From the NCBI GenBank assembly GCA_955652625.1, contig CATPBM010000310.1, positions 1 to 7,683 of the forward strand: DNA of 7,683 nucleotides, read 5' to 3'. Position 1 is the first letter of the stretch, and each line of letters begins with the position of its first letter. The position numbers and the translations under genes were made by a program. The DNA is from an uncultured Steroidobacteraceae bacterium. Lineage in GTDB: Bacteria > Pseudomonadota > Gammaproteobacteria > Steroidobacterales > Steroidobacteraceae. The notes beneath the pieces are model-generated. The model did not search any database, was not told where the DNA came from, and worked only from the letters and a program-made list of their open reading frames with translations. Of this stretch, positions 1-7,138 are shown one piece after another.

Positions 1-1061
1 AGTACCGACTCGGCACCAGCGGGTGTGATCTTGAACACCGTGCCACAGCCGTCAAAGCAGCTTGCGTCTCCGCCGGAGTTGGTTGTTCCGTAAAAATTTC
101 CGTCGGTGCCTTGAATCAGCGCGGTGTCGGGATTTGCTCCATCGGCGGTGCCACCGGCGAAGGCGTAGAGCAGCGTCTCCGCGCCCGCGGGGGTGATTTT
201 GAAGACGATCCCGTTGGAGTTCACTCCGCCAGAGGGAGTAGTGCCGTAGAAGTTCCCGTCAGTGCCCTGAACCAGAGGCGTCTGCGGGAGTGCGCCGTCG
301 CCGCCGCCCGCGAAGGAGTGAAGTACCGTCTCCGCACCCGCGGGGGTGGCTTTAAAGACTGTGCCGTTGTTGGATTGGCCACCGTGGACGGTGATGCCGT
401 AGAAATTCCCGTCAGTGCCCTGAATCAGGCTCGCAGGAACGGCGCCATCGGTGCCGCCCGTGAAGGCGTAGAGAGCGGTCTCCGCACCGGCGGGCGTCAA
501 CTTAAACACCACTCCACAACCGTCTGAGGTGCACAGGCCACTGGAGGTGCCGCCGAAGGAGGCCGTGCCGTAAAAATTGCCATCGCTGCCTTGAACAAGG
601 CCGTTGGGACCCCCGCCATCCGCGCCGCCGCTGAAGGAGTAGAGCACCGACTCAACCCCGCCTGGAGTGACCTTGAAGGCGGTGCCGCAGCCAAAAGCGC
701 ACGCGCCCGTGCCGCCGGAGCCCGTGGCGCCGTAGAAGTTGCCGTCCTTGCCTTGAATCACACCTTGAGGATTGGCGCCATCGGCCGGTCCGCCCGCGAA
801 GGAATAAAGCACGGTCTCGACGCCGGCCGGCGTCACCCGAACAAAAGCGCCCTCGCCAAAGCTTCCGCCGGCGGCGGTGGTGCCGTAGAAGTTGCCGTCG
901 CTGCCCTGGATCAGTCCAGTGGGGGCCGCGCCGTCCCCGGAGGGTGGCGGAACTGAGGGCCCATAGTAGTAGCCCGAATTGTCGCCGTACCCGCAGGCGC
1001 AGAGAAGCGACAGAAGCCCGCAGCACGCGGCAACCAAGTGGCAGGCTCGAATGCGCTCCAT
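1..1061 (-). CDS. GloVer-type tandem repeat lipoprotein, 3' end cut off by the window
   Basis: The frame is open from the ATG at 1061 to the window edge (353 codons) with no stop or frameshift. The protein begins with a short basic stretch and a Cys/Leu/Ala-rich hydrophobic segment ending in LLCAC (residues 19-23). This looks like a lipoprotein signal with Cys23 as the acylated residue, although Cys at -2 of the lipobox is unusual. A Gly/Tyr/Pro-rich linker (about 24-42) follows, then six copies of a repeat of the form LYSFxGGxxDGAxPxxxLIQG-x-DGNFYG-GG-GTVFKxTPAGxET. The DGNFYG cores lie at 897, 744, 582, 411, 258 and 102, giving periods of 51-57 residues. This matches the GloVer repeat family (TIGR03803), whose function is not established; a surface or secreted, possibly beta-propeller-like role is inference. 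Units 2, 3 and 6 carry a Cys-x3/4-Cys pair and the others lack it. The gene lies downstream of guaA on the same strand but is probably transcribed separately, given the 200-bp gap. Confidence 0.85.
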   Translation of the reverse strand, partial: MERIRACHLVAACCGLLSLLCACGYGDNSGYYYGPSVPPPSGDGAAPTGLIQGSDGNFYGTTAAGGSFGEGAFVRVTPAGVETVLYSFAGGPADGANPQGVIQGKDGNFYGATGSGGTGACAFGCGTAFKVTPGGVESVLYSFSGGADGGGPNGLVQGSDGNFYGTASFGGTSSGLCTSDGCGVVFKLTPAGAETALYAFTGGTDGAVPASLIQGTDGNFYGITVHGGQSNNGTVFKATPAGAETVLHSFAGGGDGALPQTPLVQGTDGNFYGTTPSGGVNSNGIVFKITPAGAETLLYAFAGGTADGANPDTALIQGTDGNFYGTTNSGGDASCFDGCGTVFKITPAGAESV

Positions 1062-1063
1062 TG

Positions 1064-1070
1064 CACCTCC
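1064..1070 (-). promoter_or_regulatory. Ribosome binding site of the repeat lipoprotein gene
   Basis: GGAGGTG stands immediately upstream of the ATG at 1061, with only two bases between them. The match to the anti-Shine-Dalgarno sequence is strong but the spacing is tight. The alternative in-frame ATG at 1073 has no comparable site upstream and would add only four residues, so 1061 is preferred. Confidence 0.5.
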
Positions 1071-1184
1071 CATCGCTTTGCGCTCAGGCGCTGAACCTCG
1101 GGGTGTGATTGCACCAGAGGTGATTCAACGCGCACAAGATGCACTGGTTGACGTGGCTCACATCGTCACAAGATTTTCCGCTCT

Positions 1185-1204
1185 TGGCTGCCCCGGGGCA
1201 GCCA
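1185..1204. repeat. Perfect 20-bp palindrome, possible guaA terminator hairpin
   Basis: TGGCTGCCCCGGGGCAGCCA is its own reverse complement. As RNA it could fold into a stem of about 8 bp with a CCGG loop, 57 to 77 bases past the guaA stop. Neither strand has a U-tract directly after it, so it is not a canonical intrinsic terminator. It may be a U-less terminator, an RNA 3'-end stabiliser, or a protein-binding site upstream of the lipoprotein gene. Confidence 0.4.
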
Positions 1205-1261
1205 GCCCGCTGTGTGCCGCATTGTGCGCTGCGTGAACTTCCAGCGCGGGATTGCCGCTCC

Positions 1262-2887
1262 TCACTCCCACTCGATCGTCGCTGGCGGCTTGCCTGAGAT
1301 GTCGTATACGACGCGTGAGATGCCGGCGACCTCGTTGACGATGCGCCGCGACACGTGGTCGAGAAATTCGTACGGCAGCCGCGCCCAATGCGCGGTCATG
1401 AAATCCACCGTCTCCACGGCGCGCAACGCGATGACATAGTCGTAGCGCCGCCCGTCGCCCATCACGCCGACCGAGCGCACCGGCAGAAACACCGCGAAGG
1501 CCTGGCTGGTGCGCTCGTACAGGTCGTGCCTGCGCAGTTCGTCGATGTAGATGGCATCGGCACGCCGCAACAGATCGGCGTATTCCTTGCGCACCTCGCC
1601 GAGGATCCGTACCCCGAGCCCCGGACCGGGGAAGGGGTGGCGGTGAACCATCTCGCGTGGCAGCCCGAGCTCCACGCCGAGTCGGCGTACCTCGTCCTTG
1701 AACAGCTCGCGCAGCGGCTCAACCAGCTGCAGGTGCATTCTTTCTGGCAGGCCGCCCACATTGTGATGCGACTTGATCACGTGGGCCTTGCCGGTGCGGG
1801 CGCCGGCCGATTCGATCACGTCCGGATAGATGGTGCCCTGCGCGAGGTACTGCACGCCGGTGAGCTTGTGCGCTTCCTCGTCGAACACTTCGATGAAGGT
1901 GCGGCCGATGATCTTGCGCTTCTCTTCCGGGTCGCTGACGCCCGCCAGAGCCTTCAGGAAGCGCGCCTCGGCGTCGACCGGGATGACACGCACGCCCAAG
2001 TGCCGCGCGAAGGTGCTCATCACCTGCTCGCCCTCGCCGAGGCGCAGCAGGCCATGGTCGACGAACACGCACACCAGCTGATCGCCGATGGCGCGATGCA
2101 GGAGCGCGGCGACGACCGAGGAGTCGACTCCGCCGGACAGCCCCAGCAGCACCTTGCCGTTGCCCACCTGTGCGCGCAGGCGCTCGATGGCGTCCTCGAT
2201 GATGTTGCCGACGCTCCACAGCGCATCGCTCCCGCAGATCTCGCGCACGAACCGCTCGAGCAGGCGCGTACCCTGCTTGGTGTGCGTCACCTCCGGGTGG
2301 AACTGCACTCCGTAGAAGCGCCGGCGCTCATCGCTCATGGCGGCGAACGGAATGTTGTGCGTGGCAGCGCTCACCGCGAAGCCCTCGGGCAGCGCAGCCA
2401 CGCGATCGCCATGGCTCATCCACACGTCGAGCACCGCCTTGCCGTCGGTGCTACGCCGATCCTCGAGGTGATCGAGCAGGCGCGAGGGTCCGGTTACCGT
2501 CACTTCCGCGTAACCGAACTCGCGCTCGCTGGAGGGTGCGACCCGCCCGCCGAGTTGCTGCGCCATGGTCTGCATGCCGTAGCAGATACCGAGTACCGGC
2601 ACGCCGAGCTCATATACCGCGGACGGCGCCCGCGGCGGGTCCTGGTCGGTTACTGACTCGGGACCGCCGGAGAGAATCACGCCGCGCGGCCGGAACTCGC
2701 GCACCTCGGCGTTGCTCACGTCCCAGGGAAGAATCTCGCAGTAGACCCCGAGCTCGCGTACACGGCGGGCGATGAGCTGGGTGTACTGCGCGCCAAAGTC
2801 CAGGATCAGGATGCGGTGGGCGTGGATGTCGGCGTGCGCAGCCGCGCCGGGGACAGGGGCGCCGGCAGGTCGGGGAACACTCGCCAT
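1262..2887 (-). CDS. guaA: GMP synthase (glutamine-hydrolysing)
   Basis: Cytosolic enzyme of 541 residues that aminates XMP to GMP with ATP and glutamine, the last step of GMP synthesis. The N-terminal class I glutamine amidotransferase domain (about 25-215) shows the nucleophile Cys102 in GICYGMQ and the His197/Glu199 pair in QFHPEV. The ATP pyrophosphatase domain follows, with the P-loop SGGVDSS at 251-257 and [13 protein letters not shown] at 372-384. The C-terminal dimerisation domain ends in the family's typical ATIEWE. The family's usual length is about 525 residues. The excess is an Ala/Pro-rich N-terminal extension of about 20 residues before HRILILDFG, with no alternative start inside it. 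The ATG lies 12 bases after the guaB stop with no clear Shine-Dalgarno site, so translation is probably coupled to guaB. Confidence 0.98.
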   Translation of the reverse strand: MASVPRPAGAPVPGAAAHADIHAHRILILDFGAQYTQLIARRVRELGVYCEILPWDVSNAEVREFRPRGVILSGGPESVTDQDPPRAPSAVYELGVPVLGICYGMQTMAQQLGGRVAPSSEREFGYAEVTVTGPSRLLDHLEDRRSTDGKAVLDVWMSHGDRVAALPEGFAVSAATHNIPFAAMSDERRRFYGVQFHPEVTHTKQGTRLLERFVREICGSDALWSVGNIIEDAIERLRAQVGNGKVLLGLSGGVDSSVVAALLHRAIGDQLVCVFVDHGLLRLGEGEQVMSTFARHLGVRVIPVDAEARFLKALAGVSDPEEKRKIIGRTFIEVFDEEAHKLTGVQYLAQGTIYPDVIESAGARTGKAHVIKSHHNVGGLPERMHLQLVEPLRELFKDEVRRLGVELGLPREMVHRHPFPGPGLGVRILGEVRKEYADLLRRADAIYIDELRRHDLYERTSQAFAVFLPVRSVGVMGDGRRYDYVIALRAVETVDFMTAHWARLPYEFLDHVSRRIVNEVAGISRVVYDISGKPPATIEWE

Positions 2888-2899
2888 GAGTTTACGGCT

Positions 2900-4366
2900 T
2901 CAGGACACCCGGTAGTTGGGTGCTTCCTTGGTGATGCTGACGTCGTGCACGTGGCTCTCGCGGATACCGGCGGTGGTAATGCGCACGAACACCGGGCGCG
3001 TGCGCATGTCGGTGATATTGCGGCTCCCGGTGTAGCCCATCGCCGCGCGCAGACCCCCGGAGAGCTGTTGCAGGATGGTGACCACGCTGCCCTTGTAGGG
3101 TACGCGGCCCTCCACGCCCTCGGGCACGAGCTTCTCGAGCTCGCTGGCGGCGTCCTGGAAGTAGCGATCCGCCGAGCCGTGGCGCTCGCCCATGGCGCCG
3201 AGGGAGCCCATGCCGCGATAGGACTTGTAAGAGGCGCCCTGGTAGAGCTCGACCTCGCCGGGGGATTCCTCGGTGCCGGCGAACAGGCCGCCGATCATGA
3301 CGGCGTGGGCGCCCGCCACGAGCGCCTTGGCGATGTCGCCGGAGAAACGGATCCCACCGTCTGAAATCACCGGCACCTCCGCATCGCGCAGCGCCTCGGC
3401 AACGTTAGCGACCGCGGAGATCTGCGGCACGCCCACGCCCGCGACGATGCGCGTGGTGCAGATCGAGCCCGGCCCGATGCCGACCTTGACGGCGTCTGCG
3501 CCGGCATCGACGAGCGCGCGCGCCGCTTCCGCGGTGGCAATGTTGCCGGCGATCACCTGACAGTCGGCCCACTTCGCCTTGATGCGCTTCACCGTGTCGA
3601 TCACTCCCTTGGAGTGGCCGTGCGCGGTATCGACCACCACCAGATCCACGCCCGCCTCGCGCAGCGCCGCGATGCGATCGAGCGTATCGGGGGTGGTGCC
3701 GACCGCGGCGCCCACTCGCAGGCGGCCGCCCTCGTCCTTGCAGGCGCGCGGGAATTCGTTGGCCTTCTGGAAATCCTTGACCGTGATCATGCCGCACATC
3801 TCGGGGGCGCCGTTCACGACCAGCAGCTTCTCGATGCGGTGCTTGTGCAGCAGCGCCAGCACCTGGTCCTTCGGCGCATCCTCGCGCACCGTGACCAGCC
3901 GCTCCTTGGGCGTCATGACCGACGATACCGGAGCGTCGAAGCGGTCCTCGAAGCGCAGATCGCGGTGGGTCACGATTCCGACCGCCTTCTTGCCCACCAC
4001 CACGGGCACGCCGGAGATGCCGCGCGAGCGCGTCAGGTCGAGCACCTCGCGGATACTCATGTCGGGGGAGACGGTGATCGGATCCTTGATGACGCCGCTT
4101 TCGAACTTCTTCACGCGGCCGACCTCGCGCGCCTGCGCCTCGATGGTCATGCTCTTGTGAATGATGCCCATGCCGCCTTCCTGGGCGATGGTGATCGCCA
4201 GGCGCGCTTCGGTGACGGTGTCCATGGCCGCGGACAGCAGCGGCACATTCAGGCGAATACGGCGGGTAACGCTGGTGGAAAGTTCTACCTCGCGTGGCAG
4301 AATTTCCGAGTAGGCCGGAACCAGGAGGACGTCGTCGAAGGTGAGAGCTTCTTCGAGGATGCGCAT
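2900..4366 (-). CDS. guaB: Inosine-5'-monophosphate dehydrogenase
   Basis: Oxidises IMP to XMP with NAD+, the committed and usually rate-limiting step towards guanine nucleotides; cytosolic, typically a tetramer. The 488-residue length is standard. The (beta/alpha)8 barrel starts at [15 protein letters not shown] and is interrupted by two CBS domains at about 94-205, the regulatory Bateman module. The active-site loop GPGSICTTR places the catalytic Cys at 303, and the mobile flap carries the Arg401-Tyr402 pair in [21 protein letters not shown] (336-349) is the phosphate-binding part of the barrel. The ATG at 4366 agrees with the family's N-terminus (compare E. coli MLRIAKEALTF), so the start is well fixed. 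It is the first gene of the guaBA operon, divergent from xseA across 54 bases, and has no Shine-Dalgarno sequence at normal spacing. Confidence 0.98.
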   Translation of the reverse strand: MRILEEALTFDDVLLVPAYSEILPREVELSTSVTRRIRLNVPLLSAAMDTVTEARLAITIAQEGGMGIIHKSMTIEAQAREVGRVKKFESGVIKDPITVSPDMSIREVLDLTRSRGISGVPVVVGKKAVGIVTHRDLRFEDRFDAPVSSVMTPKERLVTVREDAPKDQVLALLHKHRIEKLLVVNGAPEMCGMITVKDFQKANEFPRACKDEGGRLRVGAAVGTTPDTLDRIAALREAGVDLVVVDTAHGHSKGVIDTVKRIKAKWADCQVIAGNIATAEAARALVDAGADAVKVGIGPGSICTTRIVAGVGVPQISAVANVAEALRDAEVPVISDGGIRFSGDIAKALVAGAHAVMIGGLFAGTEESPGEVELYQGASYKSYRGMGSLGAMGERHGSADRYFQDAASELEKLVPEGVEGRVPYKGSVVTILQQLSGGLRAAMGYTGSRNITDMRTRPVFVRITTAGIRESHVHDVSITKEAPNYRVS

Positions 4367-4371
4367 GCGTA

Positions 4372-4400
4372 ATTATATGCGCTCACGCCCCGCCGGTAAA
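4372..4400 (-). promoter_or_regulatory. sigma70-type promoter of guaBA, predicting a leaderless transcript
   Basis: On the minus strand there is a consensus -10 box TATAAT (4377-4372) preceded, at the ideal 17-bp spacing, by TTTACC (4400-4395), which matches four of six bases of TTGACA. Only five bases separate the -10 box from the guaB ATG. The usual start of transcription, about seven bases downstream of the -10, therefore falls on the A or T of the start codon. An inverted repeat, GCGCAT (4361-4366) and ATGCGC (4377-4382), brackets the five-base gap and most of the -10 box and could be an operator. Confidence 0.65.
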
Positions 4401-4408
4401 CCTCATGC

Positions 4409-4413
4409 TAAGG
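4409..4413 (+). promoter_or_regulatory. Ribosome binding site of xseA
   Basis: TAAGG lies seven bases upstream of the ATG at 4421. It is complementary to the 16S rRNA tail at normal spacing and supports this start. No clear plus-strand -10/-35 pair for xseA was found in the 54-base divergent gap; TATATG at 4374-4379 is the best -10 candidate but lacks a good -35. Confidence 0.55.
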
Positions 4414-4420
4414 TTCCCTG

Positions 4421-5785
4421 ATGCCCGCAAGTCCTGACGTCCCCGCTGCCGCAGCGCCCGCCCGGGACGTCTACAGCGTCTCGCGCCTGAACCGCGAAGT
4501 GCGGGTGCTGCTGGAGCGCGGGCTCGGGGTGATCTGGGTTGCCGGGGAGCTGTCGAATCTCTCCCAGCCCGCGTCCGGTCACTGGTACTTCTCGCTCAAG
4601 GACCGGGACGCGCAGCTGCGCTGCGCGATGTTCCGGATGAAAAATGCGCTCGTGGGCTTCGCGCCGCGCGCCGGCATGCAGGTACTGGTGCGCGGCCGCA
4701 TCAGCGTGTACGAGGCGCGCGGCGAGTACCAGCTCATTGCCGAGCATCTGGAGGAGGCGGGCGTAGGCGCACTCAGGCGCGAGTTCGAGCGCCTGAAGAG
4801 CAAGCTCGCCGCGGAGGGCCTGTTCGCGCTCGAGAGCAAGCGCGCGCTGCCGCGATTCCCGCGGCGCATCGGCGTGATCACTTCGCCCACGGGCGCGGCG
4901 CTGCAGGATGTCCTGCACATCCTCGCGCGGCGCTATCCGCCGGCGGCGGTGCTCATCTACCCGTCCCCGGTGCAGGGTGCGGCGGCGGTGCCGGCGCTGG
5001 TCGCAGCTCTTGCCCTGGCTTCCGCACGCGCCGAGTGCGACGTGCTCATCCTGGCGCGCGGTGGGGGCTCGCTCGAGGATCTGTGGGCGTTCAACGACGA
5101 GCGCCTGGCACGCGCCATCCGCGCCTGCGCGCTGCCGGTGGTTTCCGGTGTCGGGCACGAGATCGATTTCACCATCGCGGACCTGGTTGCGGACGCGCGC
5201 GCACCCACACCTTCGGGTGCCGCGGAGCTCGTCGTGCCGGATCGCGCGGCGTGCCTGGATGCGGTGGCGCGCACGGCGCAGCGCTTCGCCAGCGGCGTGC
5301 GTCGCGAGCTGCGCTCGCATGGCGCGCGCCTCGAGGCCACCGCACGGCGCCTGAAGTTCGCTCATCCGGGTGTGCGCCTGCAGCAGCAGGTGCAGCGGCT
5401 GGATGAGCTGGCGTTCCGCCTCACGGGGGGGATGCACACGAGCCTGCAACGCAACCGCCTGCGCGTGTCAGAAGGCCGCACACGGCTGCTGCAGCGCTCC
5501 CCCGCCCGCGCGGTCCACGAATGGTGCGTGCGCAACCAGGACTTCGAGGCACGGCTCAGACACGCCGCAGTTCAGCGCTTGTCGCGAGCGGAGCACCGCC
5601 TGGCACTGGCGCGGCGCGCGCTCGACACCGTAAGCCCGCTGGCAACACTCTCGCGCGGCTTCGCCATCGTGACGCGCGCCGACGGTGGGTTGCTCACGGA
5701 TGCTGCGTCGGTCGGGCTCGGCGAGCAGATCGAGGCGCGCCTCGCCCGCGGGACCCTGGCGGCGCGCGTGACGAGTAAGAAATGA
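4421..5785 (+). CDS. xseA: Exodeoxyribonuclease VII large subunit
   Basis: Large, catalytic subunit of exonuclease VII, which degrades single-stranded DNA in both directions to acid-insoluble and then smaller oligonucleotides; cytosolic, acts with several copies of XseB. At 454 residues it is normal length. The N-terminal OB-fold (about 16-110) starts at [10 protein letters not shown] and contains [13 protein letters not shown] (49-61). The catalytic domain follows, with [21 protein letters not shown] (151-171), [22 protein letters not shown] (212-233) and [30 protein letters not shown] (240-269). A long helical segment comes next (about 275-400), and the conserved SRGFAIV lies near the C-terminus. 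It is first in a tightly packed plus-strand unit: its TGA shares four bases (ATGA) with the start of the M23 peptidase gene. xseB is not in the window. Confidence 0.97.
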   Translation: MPASPDVPAAAAPARDVYSVSRLNREVRVLLERGLGVIWVAGELSNLSQPASGHWYFSLKDRDAQLRCAMFRMKNALVGFAPRAGMQVLVRGRISVYEARGEYQLIAEHLEEAGVGALRREFERLKSKLAAEGLFALESKRALPRFPRRIGVITSPTGAALQDVLHILARRYPPAAVLIYPSPVQGAAAVPALVAALALASARAECDVLILARGGGSLEDLWAFNDERLARAIRACALPVVSGVGHEIDFTIADLVADARAPTPSGAAELVVPDRAACLDAVARTAQRFASGVRRELRSHGARLEATARRLKFAHPGVRLQQQVQRLDELAFRLTGGMHTSLQRNRLRVSEGRTRLLQRSPARAVHEWCVRNQDFEARLRHAAVQRLSRAEHRLALARRALDTVSPLATLSRGFAIVTRADGGLLTDAASVGLGEQIEARLARGTLAARVTSKK

Positions 5786-6684
5786 GAGGCGTCCGGGTGC
5801 ACCCGATCGCGGTGCTGCTGCTGTCGTGGGCGGCCCTCGTCGGCCTGGCGGCGGCGGCGCAGCCCGAGGCGCCCAAGGCGGCCGCGGCCGTGCTGCCGCA
5901 GCAGGAGCTGGTTCCGGGCGGGGTGGCCCTGGTGCCGGTCCCCGGTCCCGACGCCCACACTCCGCAGGTGACGTTCGATGAGCGGCGGGTACTCGTTTTG
6001 CGCGTGGACGACAAATGGCTGGCGGTGGTCGGCATACCGCTCGCACAGCCTCCGGGGCCGGTGGTGGTGCGCGTGCACGATGGCACGCACGACGGCGCCT
6101 CCGTCGGCTTCGAAATCACCCACAAGCAGTACAGCGTTCAGCGCCTGACCGTCGCCCCCGGCAAGGTGAATCTGTCGGCGAAAGATCTGGCGCGCTTCAA
6201 GCGCGAGCAGCCGCGCATTCACAAGGCCGTCGCCCACTTCTCCGAGCGTGCGCCGGCCACCCTGAGGCTCCTGCCGCCCGTGCCCGGCGTGCGCTCCAGC
6301 TCCTACGGTTCACGGCGCGTTTTCAACAACGAAGCGCGCAACCCCCACAGCGGCATGGACATCGCCGCAGCAGCGGGCACGCCGGTACGGGCCGCCGCCG
6401 ACGGACGCGTGCTCGACGCGGGTAGCTTCTTCTTCAATGGCAACACCGTGTTCCTCGATCACGGCAGTGGCCTGGTCACCATGTATTGCCATCTGAGCGC
6501 CATCGGCGTGAAGCCCGGTGAGCACGTCGCGGCGGGAGCCGTAATCGGCAGGGTGGGCTCGACGGGGCGGGTGACCGGGCCGCATTTGCACTTTGGCGTG
6601 GCGCTGAACGCGGACTTCGTGGATCCGGCGCTGTTCCTGCCTGCGCCCGATGCCCCAGCGGACGGCACGCATGTCGGAGCATGA
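5782..6684 (+). CDS. Periplasmic M23 (LytM) family peptidoglycan endopeptidase
   Basis: Probable zinc endopeptidase that cuts peptide cross-links in peptidoglycan. A signal peptide covers about residues 1-26 (basic MRGVR, hydrophobic core, likely cleavage after AAAA before QPEA). Residues about 42-150 ([33 protein letters not shown]) resemble the N-terminal domain often joined to gammaproteobacterial M23 peptidases (Peptidase_M23_N, from memory). The C-terminal LytM domain (about 170-287) is complete: zinc ligands His189 and Asp193 in HSGMD and His270 in HLHFG, with catalytic His237 in MYCHLS and His268. An active enzyme rather than a degenerate EnvC/NlpD-type activator is therefore expected. 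The ATG overlaps the xseA stop as ATGA with no strong ribosome site, pointing to translational coupling. The exact subfamily and substrate bond cannot be set from sequence alone. Confidence 0.93.
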   Translation: MRGVRVHPIAVLLLSWAALVGLAAAAQPEAPKAAAAVLPQQELVPGGVALVPVPGPDAHTPQVTFDERRVLVLRVDDKWLAVVGIPLAQPPGPVVVRVHDGTHDGASVGFEITHKQYSVQRLTVAPGKVNLSAKDLARFKREQPRIHKAVAHFSERAPATLRLLPPVPGVRSSSYGSRRVFNNEARNPHSGMDIAAAAGTPVRAAADGRVLDAGSFFFNGNTVFLDHGSGLVTMYCHLSAIGVKPGEHVAAGAVIGRVGSTGRVTGPHLHFGVALNADFVDPALFLPAPDAPADGTHVGA

Positions 6685-7138
6685 GTCCGGGCGCGATGCT
6701 GCATTCATGCGCGCGGCGCTCGAGCGTGCCGCCGCGGCGGGCGCCGCAGGGGAGGTGCCGGTCGGCGCTGTGCTGGTGCAGGGTGAGGAAGTCATCGCGG
6801 CCGCGGGCAACGCGCCGATCGCGAGCCGCGATCCGACCGCGCACGCGGAAATTCTCGTGCTGCGTGCCGGCGGCCGGGCACTGGACAGCTACCGGCTGAC
6901 CGACACCACGCTTTACGTGACGCTCGAGCCGTGCGTCATGTGCGCCTCGGCTATCGTGCACGCGCGCGTGCGCCGGCTCGTGTTCGGTGCCTGGGATGCG
7001 CGCGCCGGCGGCGCGGGCAGCATCACCAACGTGTTTACCCTGCCGGGCCTCAATCACCGCGTCGATGTGTTTGGTGGGGTGTTGATGGAGGAGTGCGCTC
7101 AGGTGCTGCAGGGATTTTTTGCGCAACGGCGCGGCTGA
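6671..7138 (+). CDS. tadA: tRNA-specific adenosine deaminase (A34 to inosine)
   Basis: Deaminates adenosine 34 to inosine in the anticodon of tRNA-Arg(ACG), allowing one tRNA to read three arginine codons; essential in many bacteria. With the ATG at 6671 the protein has 155 residues. The zinc-binding cytidine/deoxycytidylate deaminase motifs are intact: HAE with His58 (ligand) and Glu60 (proton shuttle), and PCVMC with Cys88 and Cys91. [13 protein letters not shown] EVPVGAVLV (28-36), the run [14 protein letters not shown] (74-87), and NHRV (128-131) are typical of TadA rather than guanine or cytosine deaminases. The start at 6671 overlaps the peptidase gene by 14 bases. An upstream in-frame ATG at 6650 would add seven residues but matches the family less well. 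Its 3' end overlaps convergent mltF by 40 bases. Confidence 0.95.
   Translation: MSEHESGRDAAFMRAALERAAAAGAAGEVPVGAVLVQGEEVIAAAGNAPIASRDPTAHAEILVLRAGGRALDSYRLTDTTLYVTLEPCVMCASAIVHARVRRLVFGAWDARAGGAGSITNVFTLPGLNHRVDVFGGVLMEECAQVLQGFFAQRRG

Larger units (their letters stand above)
1062..1261. other. Intergenic region between guaA and the repeat lipoprotein gene
   Basis: These 200 bases lie after the guaA stop and before the lipoprotein start, both on the minus strand. They hold a perfect 20-bp palindrome (1185-1204) and a weaker hairpin, GCGCTG (1226-1231) pairing with CAGCGC (1242-1247), in the likely 3' UTR of guaA. No convincing -35/-10 pair was found for the downstream gene. The short reading frames crossing this region do not resemble any protein I know. 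Confidence 0.6.

Noticed and set aside
111..956. Plus-strand open frames (111-527 and 591-956) with an apparent repeat pattern
   Set aside because: Their repetitiveness mirrors the GloVer repeats on the opposite strand. The minus-strand frame has the DGNFYG family motif, a signal sequence and a ribosome site.
1062..1184. Possible promoter of the repeat lipoprotein gene (for example TTGTGC with TGCAAT 18 bases later, minus strand)
   Set aside because: The -35 and -10 matches are too weak to separate from chance.
1355..2656. Long plus-strand open frame (433 codons) opposite guaA
   Set aside because: It is antisense to a fully conserved GuaA frame. The His/Ala/Arg/Leu-rich translation resembles no family I know and is the usual by-product of GC-rich codon usage.
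3614..4372. Plus-strand open frame (252 codons) opposite guaB
   Set aside because: It is antisense to conserved IMP dehydrogenase, with a His/Ala/Arg-rich composition and no recognisable motif.
4403..5449. Minus-strand open frame (348 codons) opposite xseA
   Set aside because: It is antisense to conserved XseA, with a low-complexity Arg/Ala/His/Gln translation and no plausible domain.
7111..7130. Run of six T followed by GCGCAACGGCGC near the end of tadA, considered as a terminator
   Set aside because: The T-run precedes rather than follows the hairpin on the plus strand, lies within tadA coding sequence, and becomes an A-run on the minus strand.
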